DNA of 64,000 nucleotides from Limosilactobacillus frumenti DSM 13145 (GCF_001436045.1 NZ_AZER01000014.1:124001-188000); one strand, 5' to 3'. Positions 1 to 8,207 are shown, counted from the stretch's first letter. Notes: generated by a model not told the origin, from the sequence alone. Program-made: numbers and translations.

Positions 1-311
1 TGTCTTCCGCAGCTCACCCGATCTTGCCAGAGCTCCGTAAAAAGGGTTATCAATACAACTTACCTATTAAGATTGGTCAAAATTGTTGGTTGGGGGCCGG
101 CGTAATTATTCTCCCCGGCATCACAATTGGCGATAATGCCGTCATTGGCGCTGGCGCAGTCGTTACACATGATATTCCAGCTAATGTTGTCGCAATGGGG
201 GTCCCAGCACGAGTGGCTCGTTCAATTAGTGACCATGACCGCCAATATTATGATCACAATCGACCAATTGATCAGTCATTATTAGACAAGCTTGACAATT
301 CACAAAGGTAA
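1..311 (+). CDS. Maltose/sugar O-acetyltransferase, C-terminal part
   Basis: The window opens inside this gene; the frame is open from base 3 to the stop at 309-311. The visible residues carry the left-handed beta-helix hexapeptide repeats of the LacA/Maa/NodL acetyltransferase family: a PELRKKG segment, then IGQNCWLGAGVIILPG and IGDNAVIGAGAVVT, ending in the VPARV motif. Family members transfer acetyl from acetyl-CoA to a sugar hydroxyl in the cytoplasm. The TTG at 24 is only an internal codon; the true start lies outside the window. The exact sugar acceptor cannot be told from this fragment. Confidence 0.85.
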   Translation, partial: SSAAHPILPELRKKGYQYNLPIKIGQNCWLGAGVIILPGITIGDNAVIGAGAVVTHDIPANVVAMGVPARVARSISDHDRQYYDHNRPIDQSLLDKLDNSQR

Positions 312-384
312 TGCGAAACGCTTGCGGTCCCCTGTAATAATCGCTAAACTAAGACGGTGAATTTTATTCTGGGGGGATAAAGAG

Positions 385-1569
385 ATGGAGAAAATATACA
401 TCATTGCTGCGCAACGGACGCCAATTGGTAAATTTGGCGGTGCCTTAGCAACAAAATCGGCAATTGAGTTAGGAGCGACGGTCATTCGCGACAGTGTTCA
501 CAAAGCTGGTTTGACAAATCAAGTTGACCAGGTTCTGATGGGCAATGTTCTCCAAGCTGGTGAGGGACAAAATCCAGCTCGTCAGGCCGCCATTGCCGCC
601 GGGTTAAGCCAAAGCATTCCTGCTATCACAATCAATGATGTCTGCGGTTCTGGCTTATCTGCCATTAATCTCGGGGCGGCCTTGATTCGTGCTGGTCAAG
701 CGCAAGTGATTGTTGCTGGTGGAATGGAAAGTATGTCTCGCGCTCCATATGTCCTATTGAACGCTCGGCATGGCTACAAATTTGGCAATGGTGAATTAGT
801 CGATACCATGCAAAATGATGCCTTACAGGATGCTTGGGGTGGCTATGCAATGGGAATCACGGCCGAAAATATCAACGAACGTTACCACATTGCCCGTTAC
901 CAACAAGATGAATTTGCCTTACGTAGTCATCAGAAAGCAATTCAAGCTCAAGAAGATCATGCCTTTGATAGTGAAATCACGCCAGTAGAGGTAACGGTCC
1001 ACCACCAAGCAGCAACCATTGATAGCGATGAAGGTCCCCGTGCTGATACTTCGCTGGCTGCTTTACAGGGACTAAAGCCAGCTTTTAAAAAAGATGGCTC
1101 GGTAACTGCTGGTAACTCATCAGGTCTTAACGATGGTGCGGCTGCGGTTGTCTTAGCTAGCGAAAAAGTCGTCAAAACAAACCATTTAACTCCCCTTGCA
1201 GAATGGCAAAACTCCACCATCGTTGGCCTCGATCCTGCGGTTATGGGGTTAGGTCCTTATTACGCGATTACTAAGCTGTACCAGCAAACAGGCCTCAATA
1301 ATGAGGATATTGACTTATTTGAACTTAATGAAGCCTTTGCTAGTCAAGCGATTGTCTGCGAACAATTATTAAAATTAGACCCTACTAAGGTTAACCCTCA
1401 TGGTGGTGCTCTTGCACTGGGCCACCCAGTTGGTTGTTCCGGAGCTCGGATTGTGGTGACCCTTGTCCATGAGCTACAATCTTTGCATAAAAATACAGGA
1501 ATTGCATCATTATGCGTTGGCGGTGGCATGGGGGTAGCCGCACTCATTAAAAATAGTCTTAGCAATTAA
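385..1569 (+). CDS. thlA: Acetyl-CoA C-acetyltransferase (thiolase)
   Basis: A 394-residue thiolase of normal family length. It condenses two acetyl-CoA to acetoacetyl-CoA, the first step of the mevalonate route to isoprenoids in lactobacilli. The nucleophilic cysteine lies in NDVCGSGLSAI near residue 88, the catalytic histidine in NPHGGALALGHPVGCSGARI near 345-355, and the second cysteine in the C-terminal CVGGGMG motif. ATG 385 follows a G-rich ribosome binding site (GGGGGATAAAGAG). The downstream PTS-like gene starts about 50 bp later without an obvious terminator, so co-transcription is possible. Mevalonate genes are not next to it here, so the pathway role is inferred from the family. 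Confidence 0.93.
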   Translation: MEKIYIIAAQRTPIGKFGGALATKSAIELGATVIRDSVHKAGLTNQVDQVLMGNVLQAGEGQNPARQAAIAAGLSQSIPAITINDVCGSGLSAINLGAALIRAGQAQVIVAGGMESMSRAPYVLLNARHGYKFGNGELVDTMQNDALQDAWGGYAMGITAENINERYHIARYQQDEFALRSHQKAIQAQEDHAFDSEITPVEVTVHHQAATIDSDEGPRADTSLAALQGLKPAFKKDGSVTAGNSSGLNDGAAAVVLASEKVVKTNHLTPLAEWQNSTIVGLDPAVMGLGPYYAITKLYQQTGLNNEDIDLFELNEAFASQAIVCEQLLKLDPTKVNPHGGALALGHPVGCSGARIVVTLVHELQSLHKNTGIASLCVGGGMGVAALIKNSLSN

Positions 1570-1620
1570 ATAGGTTTCGCGGTATTAATCAATTATTTAT
1601 TAGTGAAAGAAGATGAACTA

Positions 1621-3063
1621 ATGCTTTATGCAGTTGATCATTTCTTCAATGCATTTGGCGCAACAATTGTCGTTCCCCTGATGATCTTTATTATTGCGCT
1701 GTTTCTCAAAGTTAAAGTTAAAACAGCGGTCATATCAGCATTGTACGCAGGCGTTGGATTGACTGGCTTTTCTTGGATTATCAGTGAATTTACCCCTGTG
1801 GTAACGAAAATTATCCGTCAAATGGTCAATAACGTTGGGATTAAATTACCCGTTGTTGATATTGGCTGGCAAGCTGGTTCGCTAGCTTCTTTCAACTCCA
1901 CTGTTGGATTAGCCTTTTTTGTTTTCGGATTAATTATTGAATTCTTATTATTTGCACTAGGGATTACCAAAGTCTTTATGCCTTCAAATCTCTGGAACAA
2001 CTTCGGATTTATGATTTGGGGAACACTCGCTTACTATGTCACTCATAATTTTTGGTTATCAATTGGCCTATCTTGTTTCATGCTTTTGTATACCCTTGAA
2101 CTAGCAGAAATTCAGGCTGATCGTTGGTCCTCTTATTATCAAATAAACAACACGACAGTCAGTGCCGCCCAAAATATTGTTCAAACTGTGCCGGCAATTT
2201 TATTGGACCCCCTGTGGAATTGTCTTGGCTTTAATAAAGTTCACTTTACCCCTACTTCTTTCCGTCAAAAGTTTGGTATCTTTGGTCAGCCCACTACTCT
2301 TGGTGCCATCCTGGGCTTGTTCATTGGAATATTGGGTAATCTCAATCGGATTACTAGTTACCAAGCCTGGGGACAAATCTGTCAGTTTGCTATTCAATTA
2401 GCAGCCGTAATGACCATTTTTCCTTTAGTAACTGATATCTTTGCCAAAGCTTTTAAGCCTTTAGCATCCAGCATCGATCAGCAACGCCAAACCGTCTCTA
2501 ATGAGGCAAGTGACCCCATTCATCATCGTAAACGCTGGTTCCTCGCGATCGATGATGGCGTGGGATATGGTGAACCAGCGACAATTATTTCGGGTATTAT
2601 CCTCATTCCAATCATGGTAATAATTGCCTTTATCTTACCTGGAAACCGGACCCTTCCCGTTGTTGACTTAATCTCCTTGCCCTTTATGGTGGAGTCAATT
2701 GTTGCTATTACTAATGGTAATATCCTAAAAGTCATTGCAAATGGAATTGTCTGGTTTAGCCTAGGTCTCTATTGTTCTAGTTGGCTCGGCCCTGTCTATA
2801 CCGCCACCCTGACCCATTATGGTGCTGCAATCCCCGCTGGTGTGGTACTGATAACTAGCTTTAACCTCATGGCCCGTCCACTTAATGTGGTTGTCTTTGC
2901 CGCCTTTATTTCAAAAAATCCCCTTTGGATCGGATTATGTATTATTATTTACCTAGGATTACTGTTTGTTCTTCGTCGTTACCGTCCACAAATTTGGACT
3001 TATCTCAACCAAATGGCAGCAAAAAATGCCGGAACGACAACTAAAAGTTATCAAAAGGAGTGA
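1621..3063 (+). CDS. PTS EIIC protein, galactitol (GatC) family
   Basis: A polytopic membrane protein of about 480 residues resembling the GatC family of PTS IIC permeases: long hydrophobic segments throughout, an N-terminal VDHFFNAFGATIVVPLMIF stretch, and a conserved DDGVGYGEPATIISGIILIP segment in the second half. An alternative GTG at 1603 has no ribosome binding site, whereas ATG 1621 is preceded by GAAAGAAG, so 1621 is preferred. No IIA or IIB gene is adjacent, so this is an orphan IIC; substrate and phosphorylation partner are unknown. The YagU-like gene starts 7 bases after its stop, indicating co-translation. The family call is by overall pattern and the substrate is not inferred. 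Confidence 0.75.
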   Translation: MLYAVDHFFNAFGATIVVPLMIFIIALFLKVKVKTAVISALYAGVGLTGFSWIISEFTPVVTKIIRQMVNNVGIKLPVVDIGWQAGSLASFNSTVGLAFFVFGLIIEFLLFALGITKVFMPSNLWNNFGFMIWGTLAYYVTHNFWLSIGLSCFMLLYTLELAEIQADRWSSYYQINNTTVSAAQNIVQTVPAILLDPLWNCLGFNKVHFTPTSFRQKFGIFGQPTTLGAILGLFIGILGNLNRITSYQAWGQICQFAIQLAAVMTIFPLVTDIFAKAFKPLASSIDQQRQTVSNEASDPIHHRKRWFLAIDDGVGYGEPATIISGIILIPIMVIIAFILPGNRTLPVVDLISLPFMVESIVAITNGNILKVIANGIVWFSLGLYCSSWLGPVYTATLTHYGAAIPAGVVLITSFNLMARPLNVVVFAAFISKNPLWIGLCIIIYLGLLFVLRRYRPQIWTYLNQMAAKNAGTTTKSYQKE

Positions 3064-3069
3064 CCATTA

Positions 3070-3567
3070 ATGGCAAAGTTAAATTTAAAAAAGACGATTG
3101 TTGCTGGAACAGCAGCCGGTGTCATCTCTGGCCTAGTAAAATTGGGCTGGGAAAACATTCTGCCACCGCGCACTGCCGAACGCGATAAAGTTAACCCACC
3201 ACAAACGCTATTACAACAATTAGGAGTCCCTGCTAAATTAACACAGGCGACCTATCAATATTCTGGGCAACAGCTGCCATGGGTCTCTTACCTCGTTCAC
3301 TTTGGCTTTTCTATTTCATTTGCGACTGCCTATGCAGCATTGCTAGAGAAAAAGGTCAAATTACTGACGATAGGCCAGGGAATTCCCTTTGGCCTGGCTG
3401 TTTGGATTGCCTTTCACTTAGTAATCATGCCGGCCATGGGAACTGTTCCATCGGCTAAAGAACAACCAGAAGAAGAACACCTTTCAGAAAGTCTGGGCCA
3501 TGCAATTTGGATGTGGACTAACCATGAAATTGCGGAAACGGTCCTCCACCAATTAAATAAGAAATAA
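3070..3567 (+). CDS. YagU-like membrane protein (DUF1440 family)
   Basis: A 165-residue protein resembling the YagU/DUF1440 inner-membrane family. It has an N-terminal KKTIVAGTAAGVISGLVKLGWE segment, a PPRTAERDKVNPP motif, two or three further hydrophobic stretches, and a C-terminal HAIWMWTNHEIAETV segment. E. coli YagU has been linked to acid resistance, but the molecular activity is unknown. AAGGAG overlaps the end of the upstream IIC gene just before ATG 3070, so the pair is probably one transcript. A rho-independent hairpin follows. Confidence 0.7.
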   Translation: MAKLNLKKTIVAGTAAGVISGLVKLGWENILPPRTAERDKVNPPQTLLQQLGVPAKLTQATYQYSGQQLPWVSYLVHFGFSISFATAYAALLEKKVKLLTIGQGIPFGLAVWIAFHLVIMPAMGTVPSAKEQPEEEHLSESLGHAIWMWTNHEIAETVLHQLNKK

Positions 3568-3600
3568 CAGCGATCGTGACAAAAGATCTCGCAATACCAC

Positions 3601-3645
3601 GAAGGCTCTAGCGTTCGAAGAATTCGGACGTTAGAGCCTTCTATG
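3601..3645. terminator. Bidirectional terminator hairpin
   Basis: Inverted repeat with arms GAAGGCTCTA and TAGAGCCTTC at 3601-3641, plus an inner TTCGAA-type pairing. It sits between two convergent genes, the YagU-like gene (+) and the ABC permease (-), with A/T-rich flanks on both sides, and probably ends both transcripts. Confidence 0.75.
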
Positions 3646-3663
3646 TATTATCTTTTATTTTCA

Positions 3664-4320
3664 TTATTTCACAGCTACTACCCGTCGCCATTTATGAATT
3701 AATAGCCACTCAATTAGCCAAACCACGGCGGCACAAACTAGTGTCAATGCCATCGTCAGGATCGTTCCCCACAGAATAGGGACTACCTGTTGTGACTGGA
3801 GCCCCTCAAACAAGAGTTGACCAAGGCCGCCTGCGTTAATTGTCGCGGCAATCGTTGCCATAGCCATTGTCGATGAGAGAGCCACTTGAACACCGGAAAA
3901 AATAGCTGGTAAGGCTAACGGAAGCTGCACTTTGCTAAAAACCTGCCACTTAGTCATTCCCATCCCCCGCGCTACTTCAACTATATTAGCGTCTACTCCT
4001 TGAATGCCAGTGATAAAAGAACGGAGCAAAATATACTCACAGTATACTGTTAACACAATGACCGCTGTGCGCATCCCTAATCCCGATAACGGTAACAGTA
4101 ACGCGAAGAAAGCAAAGCTGGGAATGGAATACAGCAGTGAAAAGAAATATACCAGTCCATTAAGCCACTCCTTACGCTGCATGAAAATTAAAGTGATGAC
4201 CACTGCAATTACCAAGGCGATCATTAGTGATAACAATACCATTTGGGCATGTTGCCCCATCTCTTGGAGCATTGTCGGGGCATTAGCATTCCAATATTCG
4301 ATCATTCGCTCCGCCCCCAT
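3664..4320 (-). CDS. Quaternary-amine ABC transporter permease (OpuC type)
   Basis: A 218-residue permease of the glycine betaine/carnitine/choline family with about five or six membrane segments. The ABC-interaction (EAA) loop is seen as VEVARGMGMTKWQVFSKVQLPLALPAI, and the family hallmark ATIAATINAGGLGQLLFEG follows. It is the last gene of a four-gene minus-strand operon. Its start overlaps the ATPase gene by 19 bases, indicating translational coupling. With the other permease it would form the heteromeric membrane channel. The substrate (betaine, choline, carnitine or another quaternary amine) is not determinable from sequence alone. Confidence 0.88.
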   Translation of the reverse strand: MGAERMIEYWNANAPTMLQEMGQHAQMVLLSLMIALVIAVVITLIFMQRKEWLNGLVYFFSLLYSIPSFAFFALLLPLSGLGMRTAVIVLTVYCEYILLRSFITGIQGVDANIVEVARGMGMTKWQVFSKVQLPLALPAIFSGVQVALSSTMAMATIAATINAGGLGQLLFEGLQSQQVVPILWGTILTMALTLVCAAVVWLIEWLLIHKWRRVVAVK

Positions 4321-5069
4321 AATCCTTGGTTTTGGCGTGTCGTTGCCAATAGGTCACTGACAAATTGCGTCGCAGGATGCTGAACAATTTCTTCCGGAGT
4401 GGCGAATTGTTCGATTTGCCCGTCTTTCATAATCATCACCCGTTGACCGAGGAACAAGGCTTCGTTAATGTCATGCGTCACAAACATGAATGTTTTATCC
4501 TTCAAGGTATCATGGATATGCTTAATTTCCTTCTGCAGTTCAATTCGGGTCAAAGCATCCAAAGCGCCAAATGGTTCATCGAACAATACATAAGGCGGAT
4601 TAACTGCCAGTGCCCGGGCCACACCGATCCGCTGTTGTTGGCCACCAGAGAGCTGGGACGGGTAACGGTCAGCGTACTTAGCTGGCTCAAGTTGCACTAA
4701 CTTTAGAAGCTCTGTTACACGTGAAACAATCTTGTCTTGATTCCAATTCAGCATTTGCGGTACTAGTCCAATGTTCTTGGCCACGGTCATATGAGGGAAA
4801 AGGCCAATTTGTTGAACCACATAGCCCATGTGGCGACGTAATTGAACTAAGTTTTGGTCTACGAGGGGTCGGCTGTTTATTAGAATCTCACCAGCAGTTG
4901 GCGACAATAATCCATTGACCATCTTCAACACGGTTGTTTTCCCGCATCCTGAAGAACCAAGAACCGTCACAAACTCGCCAGCATTCACCGTGAAAGATAA
5001 ATCGGGAATCACTGTATTCTGACCAAAACTTTTTCGGACATGTTTAAATTGAATCGCTGGTTTGTTCAT
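4302..5069 (-). CDS. opuCA: Quaternary-amine ABC transporter ATP-binding protein
   Basis: A 255-residue ATPase of the osmoprotectant uptake family. Walker A is GSSGCGKTT (near residue 35), Q-loop VVQQIG, signature LSGGQQQRIGVARAL, Walker B YVLFDEPFGALD and switch histidine in FVTHD. It energises uptake with the two flanking permeases; the genes overlap at both ends (26 and 19 bases). It stops soon after the nucleotide-binding domain and lacks the tandem CBS domains that give OpuCA/OpuAA of other Firmicutes about 380-400 residues and ionic-strength or c-di-AMP sensing. The substrate call is by family. Confidence 0.92.
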   Translation of the reverse strand: MNKPAIQFKHVRKSFGQNTVIPDLSFTVNAGEFVTVLGSSGCGKTTVLKMVNGLLSPTAGEILINSRPLVDQNLVQLRRHMGYVVQQIGLFPHMTVAKNIGLVPQMLNWNQDKIVSRVTELLKLVQLEPAKYADRYPSQLSGGQQQRIGVARALAVNPPYVLFDEPFGALDALTRIELQKEIKHIHDTLKDKTFMFVTHDINEALFLGQRVMIMKDGQIEQFATPEEIVQHPATQFVSDLLATTRQNQGLWGRSE

Positions 5070-5694
5070 TCTTTTGCACCTTCTTAATCAAAAAGTCGAA
5101 ACTAAGCATGGCTAGTAATGATAATACGGCAACACTAACTCCACCAATCACTACGTATGACATGTCATAAAGACCCAATCCAGTGAAAATTAACGTCCCT
5201 AAGCCACCGGCCCCAATATACGTGGCTAAAGTCGCACTAGCGATAATTTCCACTAAAGCCAGCTTAATGCCATTCAAAATGTATGGCATGGCTAACGGAA
5301 TCTCAATCTGGCGCCGAAGTTGGCGTTGGTTCATCCCCAAAGCTAATCCAACTTCCTTGTACATTGGACTGACTTCGTTGAACCCTAAAATGGTGTTAAT
5401 TAATAACGGTGGTAAGGCTAAAACAACTAATGCAATCACGGCTGGCAGCATTCCCGTACCGATAAATGGGATCAGGATAAACAATAATGCCAGGCTCGGA
5501 ATTATTCGTAATACCTGTGCAAAGACTGTACAAAATGTTGCCACTGGCTTGATCCGCGATCCTAAGTAACCCAGTGGCAAAGCAATCACTAATGAAATTG
5601 CCAGTGTAATCGCACTAAGAAATAAATGTTGGCCCACGCATTGCCAGTATTGATTACTATCAGTTGCAAAATAGTTGATAATTTGGTGGAGCAA
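5044..5694 (-). CDS. Quaternary-amine ABC transporter permease (first permease)
   Basis: A 216-residue permease paralogous to the gene at 3664-4320, with an N-terminal membrane segment (FLSAITLAISLVIALPLGYLG), the EAA loop YKEVGLALGMNQRQLRRQIEIPLAMPYI and the family hallmark ASATLATYIGAGGLGTLIFTGLGL. Upstream AGGGTTG gives a usable ribosome binding site before ATG 5694. It follows the binding-protein gene by about 50 bases and overlaps the ATPase gene by 26 bases. Two different permeases in one operon is typical of OpuB/OpuC systems. Confidence 0.88.
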   Translation of the reverse strand: MLHQIINYFATDSNQYWQCVGQHLFLSAITLAISLVIALPLGYLGSRIKPVATFCTVFAQVLRIIPSLALLFILIPFIGTGMLPAVIALVVLALPPLLINTILGFNEVSPMYKEVGLALGMNQRQLRRQIEIPLAMPYILNGIKLALVEIIASATLATYIGAGGLGTLIFTGLGLYDMSYVVIGGVSVAVLSLLAMLSFDFLIKKVQKNEQTSDSI

Positions 5695-5747
5695 GGATCA
5701 ACCCTCCTTATACAAAAAAAGAAGCTGTAAGCAGCCTCTTTTCTAAC

Positions 5748-6650
5748 TTACTTCATATTGGCATTATACCAGTTTTGGGCAACCGTCTTATAATTCTGCC
5801 CATCCACATTCATTTTTTTATTGATCGATGTCAATTGCTTGGTAGTTAACTTAGCATCAACCTTATTCAACGTTTTTTCCATCTTTGGATACCGCTTGGC
5901 AGCTTTCTGATTGACGACTGGTACCAAGTTGTATGGCGGCCAGATCTTCTTGTTATCCTTAAGCAGAGTAAACTTGCTTGTTGCTAATTGGCCATCCGTC
6001 GTTGATACTGGAGCTACATCAGCCTTACCTTGTGACATAATCTTGTAAAGTAAGTTGACATCGTAATCCTTCAACGACTTGAAATTATACTTACCATAAG
6101 CCTTATTCATTGCTGGTAGTGCGTCAGCCCGCTTTTCAAATTCTCCTTGGGAAGCAAACCGCAATTGCTTAGCATGTTTTTGTAAATCACTAAGGTTGGT
6201 GATGTGATACTTCTTAGCGACCTTGGTTGGCATCCCTACCCCCTGGCGATTATCGCCCGGAGCATAGTTAAAAGTCGTTAGACCATCCTTCTTAATCCCA
6301 TCGCGAGCCATTTTAGCCATTTGGGCAGATGTTTTACCTTGGCCATCTTTCTTAAGATAGCTTTCCACAATTGTTCCCGTATATTCTGGATAAACATCAA
6401 CTTGCCCCTTTTGAGCGGCCTTGAAGATTACATTATTAGAAATGTTTGGCTTACGGGTAACTTTATAACCGGCCTTCTCAAGGGCAATTGCATAGATTTC
6501 ACTAACGGTCTTACTTTCGGATACATTCTTAGAACCGACAATGATCGGTTTACTAGTGGCCGCGGCGCTTGCAACGGTTGGAACGATGACTCCTGCTAAG
6601 AGGGTCGTTACCCCTAATAAAGAGGCAAGCATAATTTTCTTGAATTTCAT
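5748..6650 (-). CDS. opuCC: Quaternary-amine ABC transporter substrate-binding protein
   Basis: About 300 residues of the OpuAC/OsmF binding-protein fold, beginning after a signal peptide with IIVGSKNVSESKTVSEIYAIAL and the typical VDVYPEYTGT motif. ATG 6650 is chosen because AAGGAG sits 7 bases upstream; the in-frame ATG at 6674 has none. The signal peptide reads TLLAGVIVPTVASA. The usual lipobox cysteine is absent, with valine at residue 21 where LLAGC would be expected, so the protein may be cleaved at ASA-A and released rather than lipid-anchored. It heads the four-gene operon and has its own promoter and operator-like palindrome, divergent from an Rrf2 regulator. Confidence 0.88.
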   Translation of the reverse strand: MKFKKIMLASLLGVTTLLAGVIVPTVASAAATSKPIIVGSKNVSESKTVSEIYAIALEKAGYKVTRKPNISNNVIFKAAQKGQVDVYPEYTGTIVESYLKKDGQGKTSAQMAKMARDGIKKDGLTTFNYAPGDNRQGVGMPTKVAKKYHITNLSDLQKHAKQLRFASQGEFEKRADALPAMNKAYGKYNFKSLKDYDVNLLYKIMSQGKADVAPVSTTDGQLATSKFTLLKDNKKIWPPYNLVPVVNQKAAKRYPKMEKTLNKVDAKLTTKQLTSINKKMNVDGQNYKTVAQNWYNANMK

Positions 6651-6664
6651 ATTAATGCTCCTTA

Positions 6665-6683
6665 TGTAACTCATTTAGTTTCA
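6665..6683. promoter_or_regulatory. Operator-like palindrome in the OpuC-type leader
   Basis: TGTAAC-N7-GTTTCA, one mismatch from a perfect dyad. It lies just downstream of the predicted transcription start of the transporter operon. The same half-sites recur at 6777-6795 in the promoter of the adjacent Rrf2 gene, so the two are probably bound by the same regulator. Confidence 0.6.
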
Positions 6684-6696
6684 TCTTTTAGGCCAT

Positions 6697-6725
6697 ATCA
6701 TATAATCAAATCATGCCTGTGTCAA
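6697..6725 (-). promoter_or_regulatory. Promoter of the OpuC-type operon
   Basis: Minus-strand -35 TTGACA at 6725-6720, 17-base spacer, -10 TATGAT at 6702-6697. The predicted transcription start is near 6690, about 40 bases before the ATG at 6650. Confidence 0.8.
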
Positions 6726-6768
6726 TCTAATTACACCATTATCTGGTTAATTATCAAACTAATCACCC

Positions 6769-6797
6769 TTGCTTTATGTAACTTTATTAGTTACAAT
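6769..6797 (+). promoter_or_regulatory. Promoter and operator of the Rrf2 gene
   Basis: -35 TTGCTT at 6769-6774, 17-base spacer, -10 TACAAT at 6792-6797. A perfect dyad TGTAAC-N7-GTTACA at 6777-6795 fills the spacer and touches the -10, an arrangement expected of an autorepressed gene. Confidence 0.7.
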
Positions 6798-6818
6798 TAA
6801 GTCAAAGGAATGATACAT

Positions 6819-7265
6819 ATGAAAATCTCAACCCGTTTTAGCGACAGCATTCACATTCTCGCTTTTATCTCAATCTATCAAGGAAAGATTCCTTTAACTA
6901 GTGATAATATCGCCAACAGTGTCGAAACTTCGCCCGTTGTTGTCCGCCGCATCATGAGTCAGCTCAAGAAGGCTGGTTTAATTACCACGGTTCATGGTGC
7001 TGCAGACCCTAAGTTAGCTAAGGATCCGGCAAATATCTCATTGTATGACGTATTTTTAGCAATCGAACACGACCAACACTTATTTACCGTTGACGATAAA
7101 ACAAATCCACAATGCATTGTGGGCGGCAACATTCAGGACACCCTACGTTATTACTACAAACAAGTTGAGACTTCTGCTAAAGCCAAATTGGCACGAATTA
7201 GTTTGGCTGATATCATTGACTCAATCATTGTGAAGCAAGCCCAAAAGACCAATAAGAAGGGATAA
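6819..7265 (+). CDS. Rrf2 family transcriptional regulator
   Basis: A 148-residue protein of the Rrf2 winged-helix family: MKISTRFSDSIHILAFI at the start, recognition helix region SDNIANSVETSPVVVRRIMSQLKKAGLI, then the wing. ATG 6819 is preferred over ATG 6810 because AAAGGA at 6804-6809 is 9 bases before it and abuts the other. There is one cysteine (NPQCIVGGN), not the three that ligate an Fe-S cluster in IscR/NsrR, so it resembles the YwnA-like branch. It is divergent from the transporter operon and 5 bases ahead of the oxidoreductase gene. Matching palindromes in both promoters suggest it controls both. Confidence 0.88.
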   Translation: MKISTRFSDSIHILAFISIYQGKIPLTSDNIANSVETSPVVVRRIMSQLKKAGLITTVHGAADPKLAKDPANISLYDVFLAIEHDQHLFTVDDKTNPQCIVGGNIQDTLRYYYKQVETSAKAKLARISLADIIDSIIVKQAQKTNKKG

Positions 7266-7270
7266 CAACT

Positions 7271-8134
7271 ATGACCAAATATTTCATTACTGGGGCTACC
7301 GGTCACCTTGGTCAAAAGGTGGTTACCGAATTGGCTAAGTTAACCGCACCAACTAACATCCGTATCGGAATACATAACGTTCAGAAAAGCCAAGTCTTTC
7401 AAGACGGTGGCTTTGAGTTAGTACACCTCGACTATAACGATGTTGCAGGGATGGTCCAGGCCTTCACTGGTGTTAACGTTGTTATTTACATTCCCAGCAT
7501 CACATATGATGTTCAGGGACGGATTAATGAGTTTGAAAACTCATTAACCGCAATGAAGCACGCTGGTGTTGCCAACATCGTGGACGTCAGCTTCATCGCC
7601 GACCAAGCAAACAACCCTTTCCAGATGGCCGGATACTATGCTTACTTACCCGCACGATTGGCCAGTTCGGGGATGAATTATGCGATAGTTAAGAACTCAC
7701 TCTATGCTGACCCGCTCATTCCCTATTTGCCAGAGTTGATTGACCGCCACAATGTTATTTACCCTGTTGGCGATAAGGCGCTGAGCTTCATCAGTCGTCA
7801 AGATAGCGCTGAAGCAATTGCCAATGTTGCCGTCAAACCATACTTGCGTAACCATGGTCAAAATTACTTATTGACGATGGACCAAAATTACAACATGGTG
7901 GAACTAAGCCACATAATGTCACAAGTCACTGGCAAGAAAATTGGCTATTCTCCCGTGACGCTGCAAGAATTTGCTGACATTTACCGAGCAGAAGGAGATG
8001 GCGATGAGCTCTCATCTATGTACCACGCTGGTGCCTTAGGCTTGATGGACCAAGTCACTACTGACTTCCGGCATATTACAGGGCATGAACCTGAGAGTAT
8101 GGCGGCATTTCTTAAGCATAACTACCAGAAATAA
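7271..8134 (+). CDS. NmrA-like NAD(P)-binding oxidoreductase
   Basis: A 287-residue Rossmann-fold protein beginning TKYFITGATGHLGQKVV, the GxxGxxG dinucleotide motif of the NmrA/QorB-like atypical short-chain dehydrogenases. YYAYLPARLASSGMNYAIVKNSLY resembles the quinone oxidoreductase 2 (YtfG) branch. It starts 5 bases after the Rrf2 stop with ACAACT in between, so it is in the regulator's operon and probably responds to the same signal. NADPH-dependent quinone or electrophile reduction is the family expectation; the substrate is unknown. Confidence 0.82.
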   Translation: MTKYFITGATGHLGQKVVTELAKLTAPTNIRIGIHNVQKSQVFQDGGFELVHLDYNDVAGMVQAFTGVNVVIYIPSITYDVQGRINEFENSLTAMKHAGVANIVDVSFIADQANNPFQMAGYYAYLPARLASSGMNYAIVKNSLYADPLIPYLPELIDRHNVIYPVGDKALSFISRQDSAEAIANVAVKPYLRNHGQNYLLTMDQNYNMVELSHIMSQVTGKKIGYSPVTLQEFADIYRAEGDGDELSSMYHAGALGLMDQVTTDFRHITGHEPESMAAFLKHNYQK

Positions 8135-8146
8135 ATATCGGTTTCT

Positions 8147-8206
8147 CCCTTCACTATCCAACTATAGGCTATCTCCTTACTGGATAGTAAAGGGGGAATT
8201 TTTATT
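8147..8206 (+). terminator. Rho-independent terminator
   Basis: Arms CCCTTCACTATCCA and TGGATAGTaAAGGGGG, followed by AATTTTTATT. It ends the Rrf2-oxidoreductase transcript. Confidence 0.8.
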
Positions 8207-8207
8207 C

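Noticed and set aside
310-345. Possible cre site before the thiolase gene (GCGAAACGCTTGCG)
   Set aside because: It misses three consensus positions of the cre motif, unlike the perfect site at 31910-31924.
1603-1620. GTG 1603 as start of the GatC-like gene
   Set aside because: No ribosome binding site lies upstream, whereas ATG 1621 has one.
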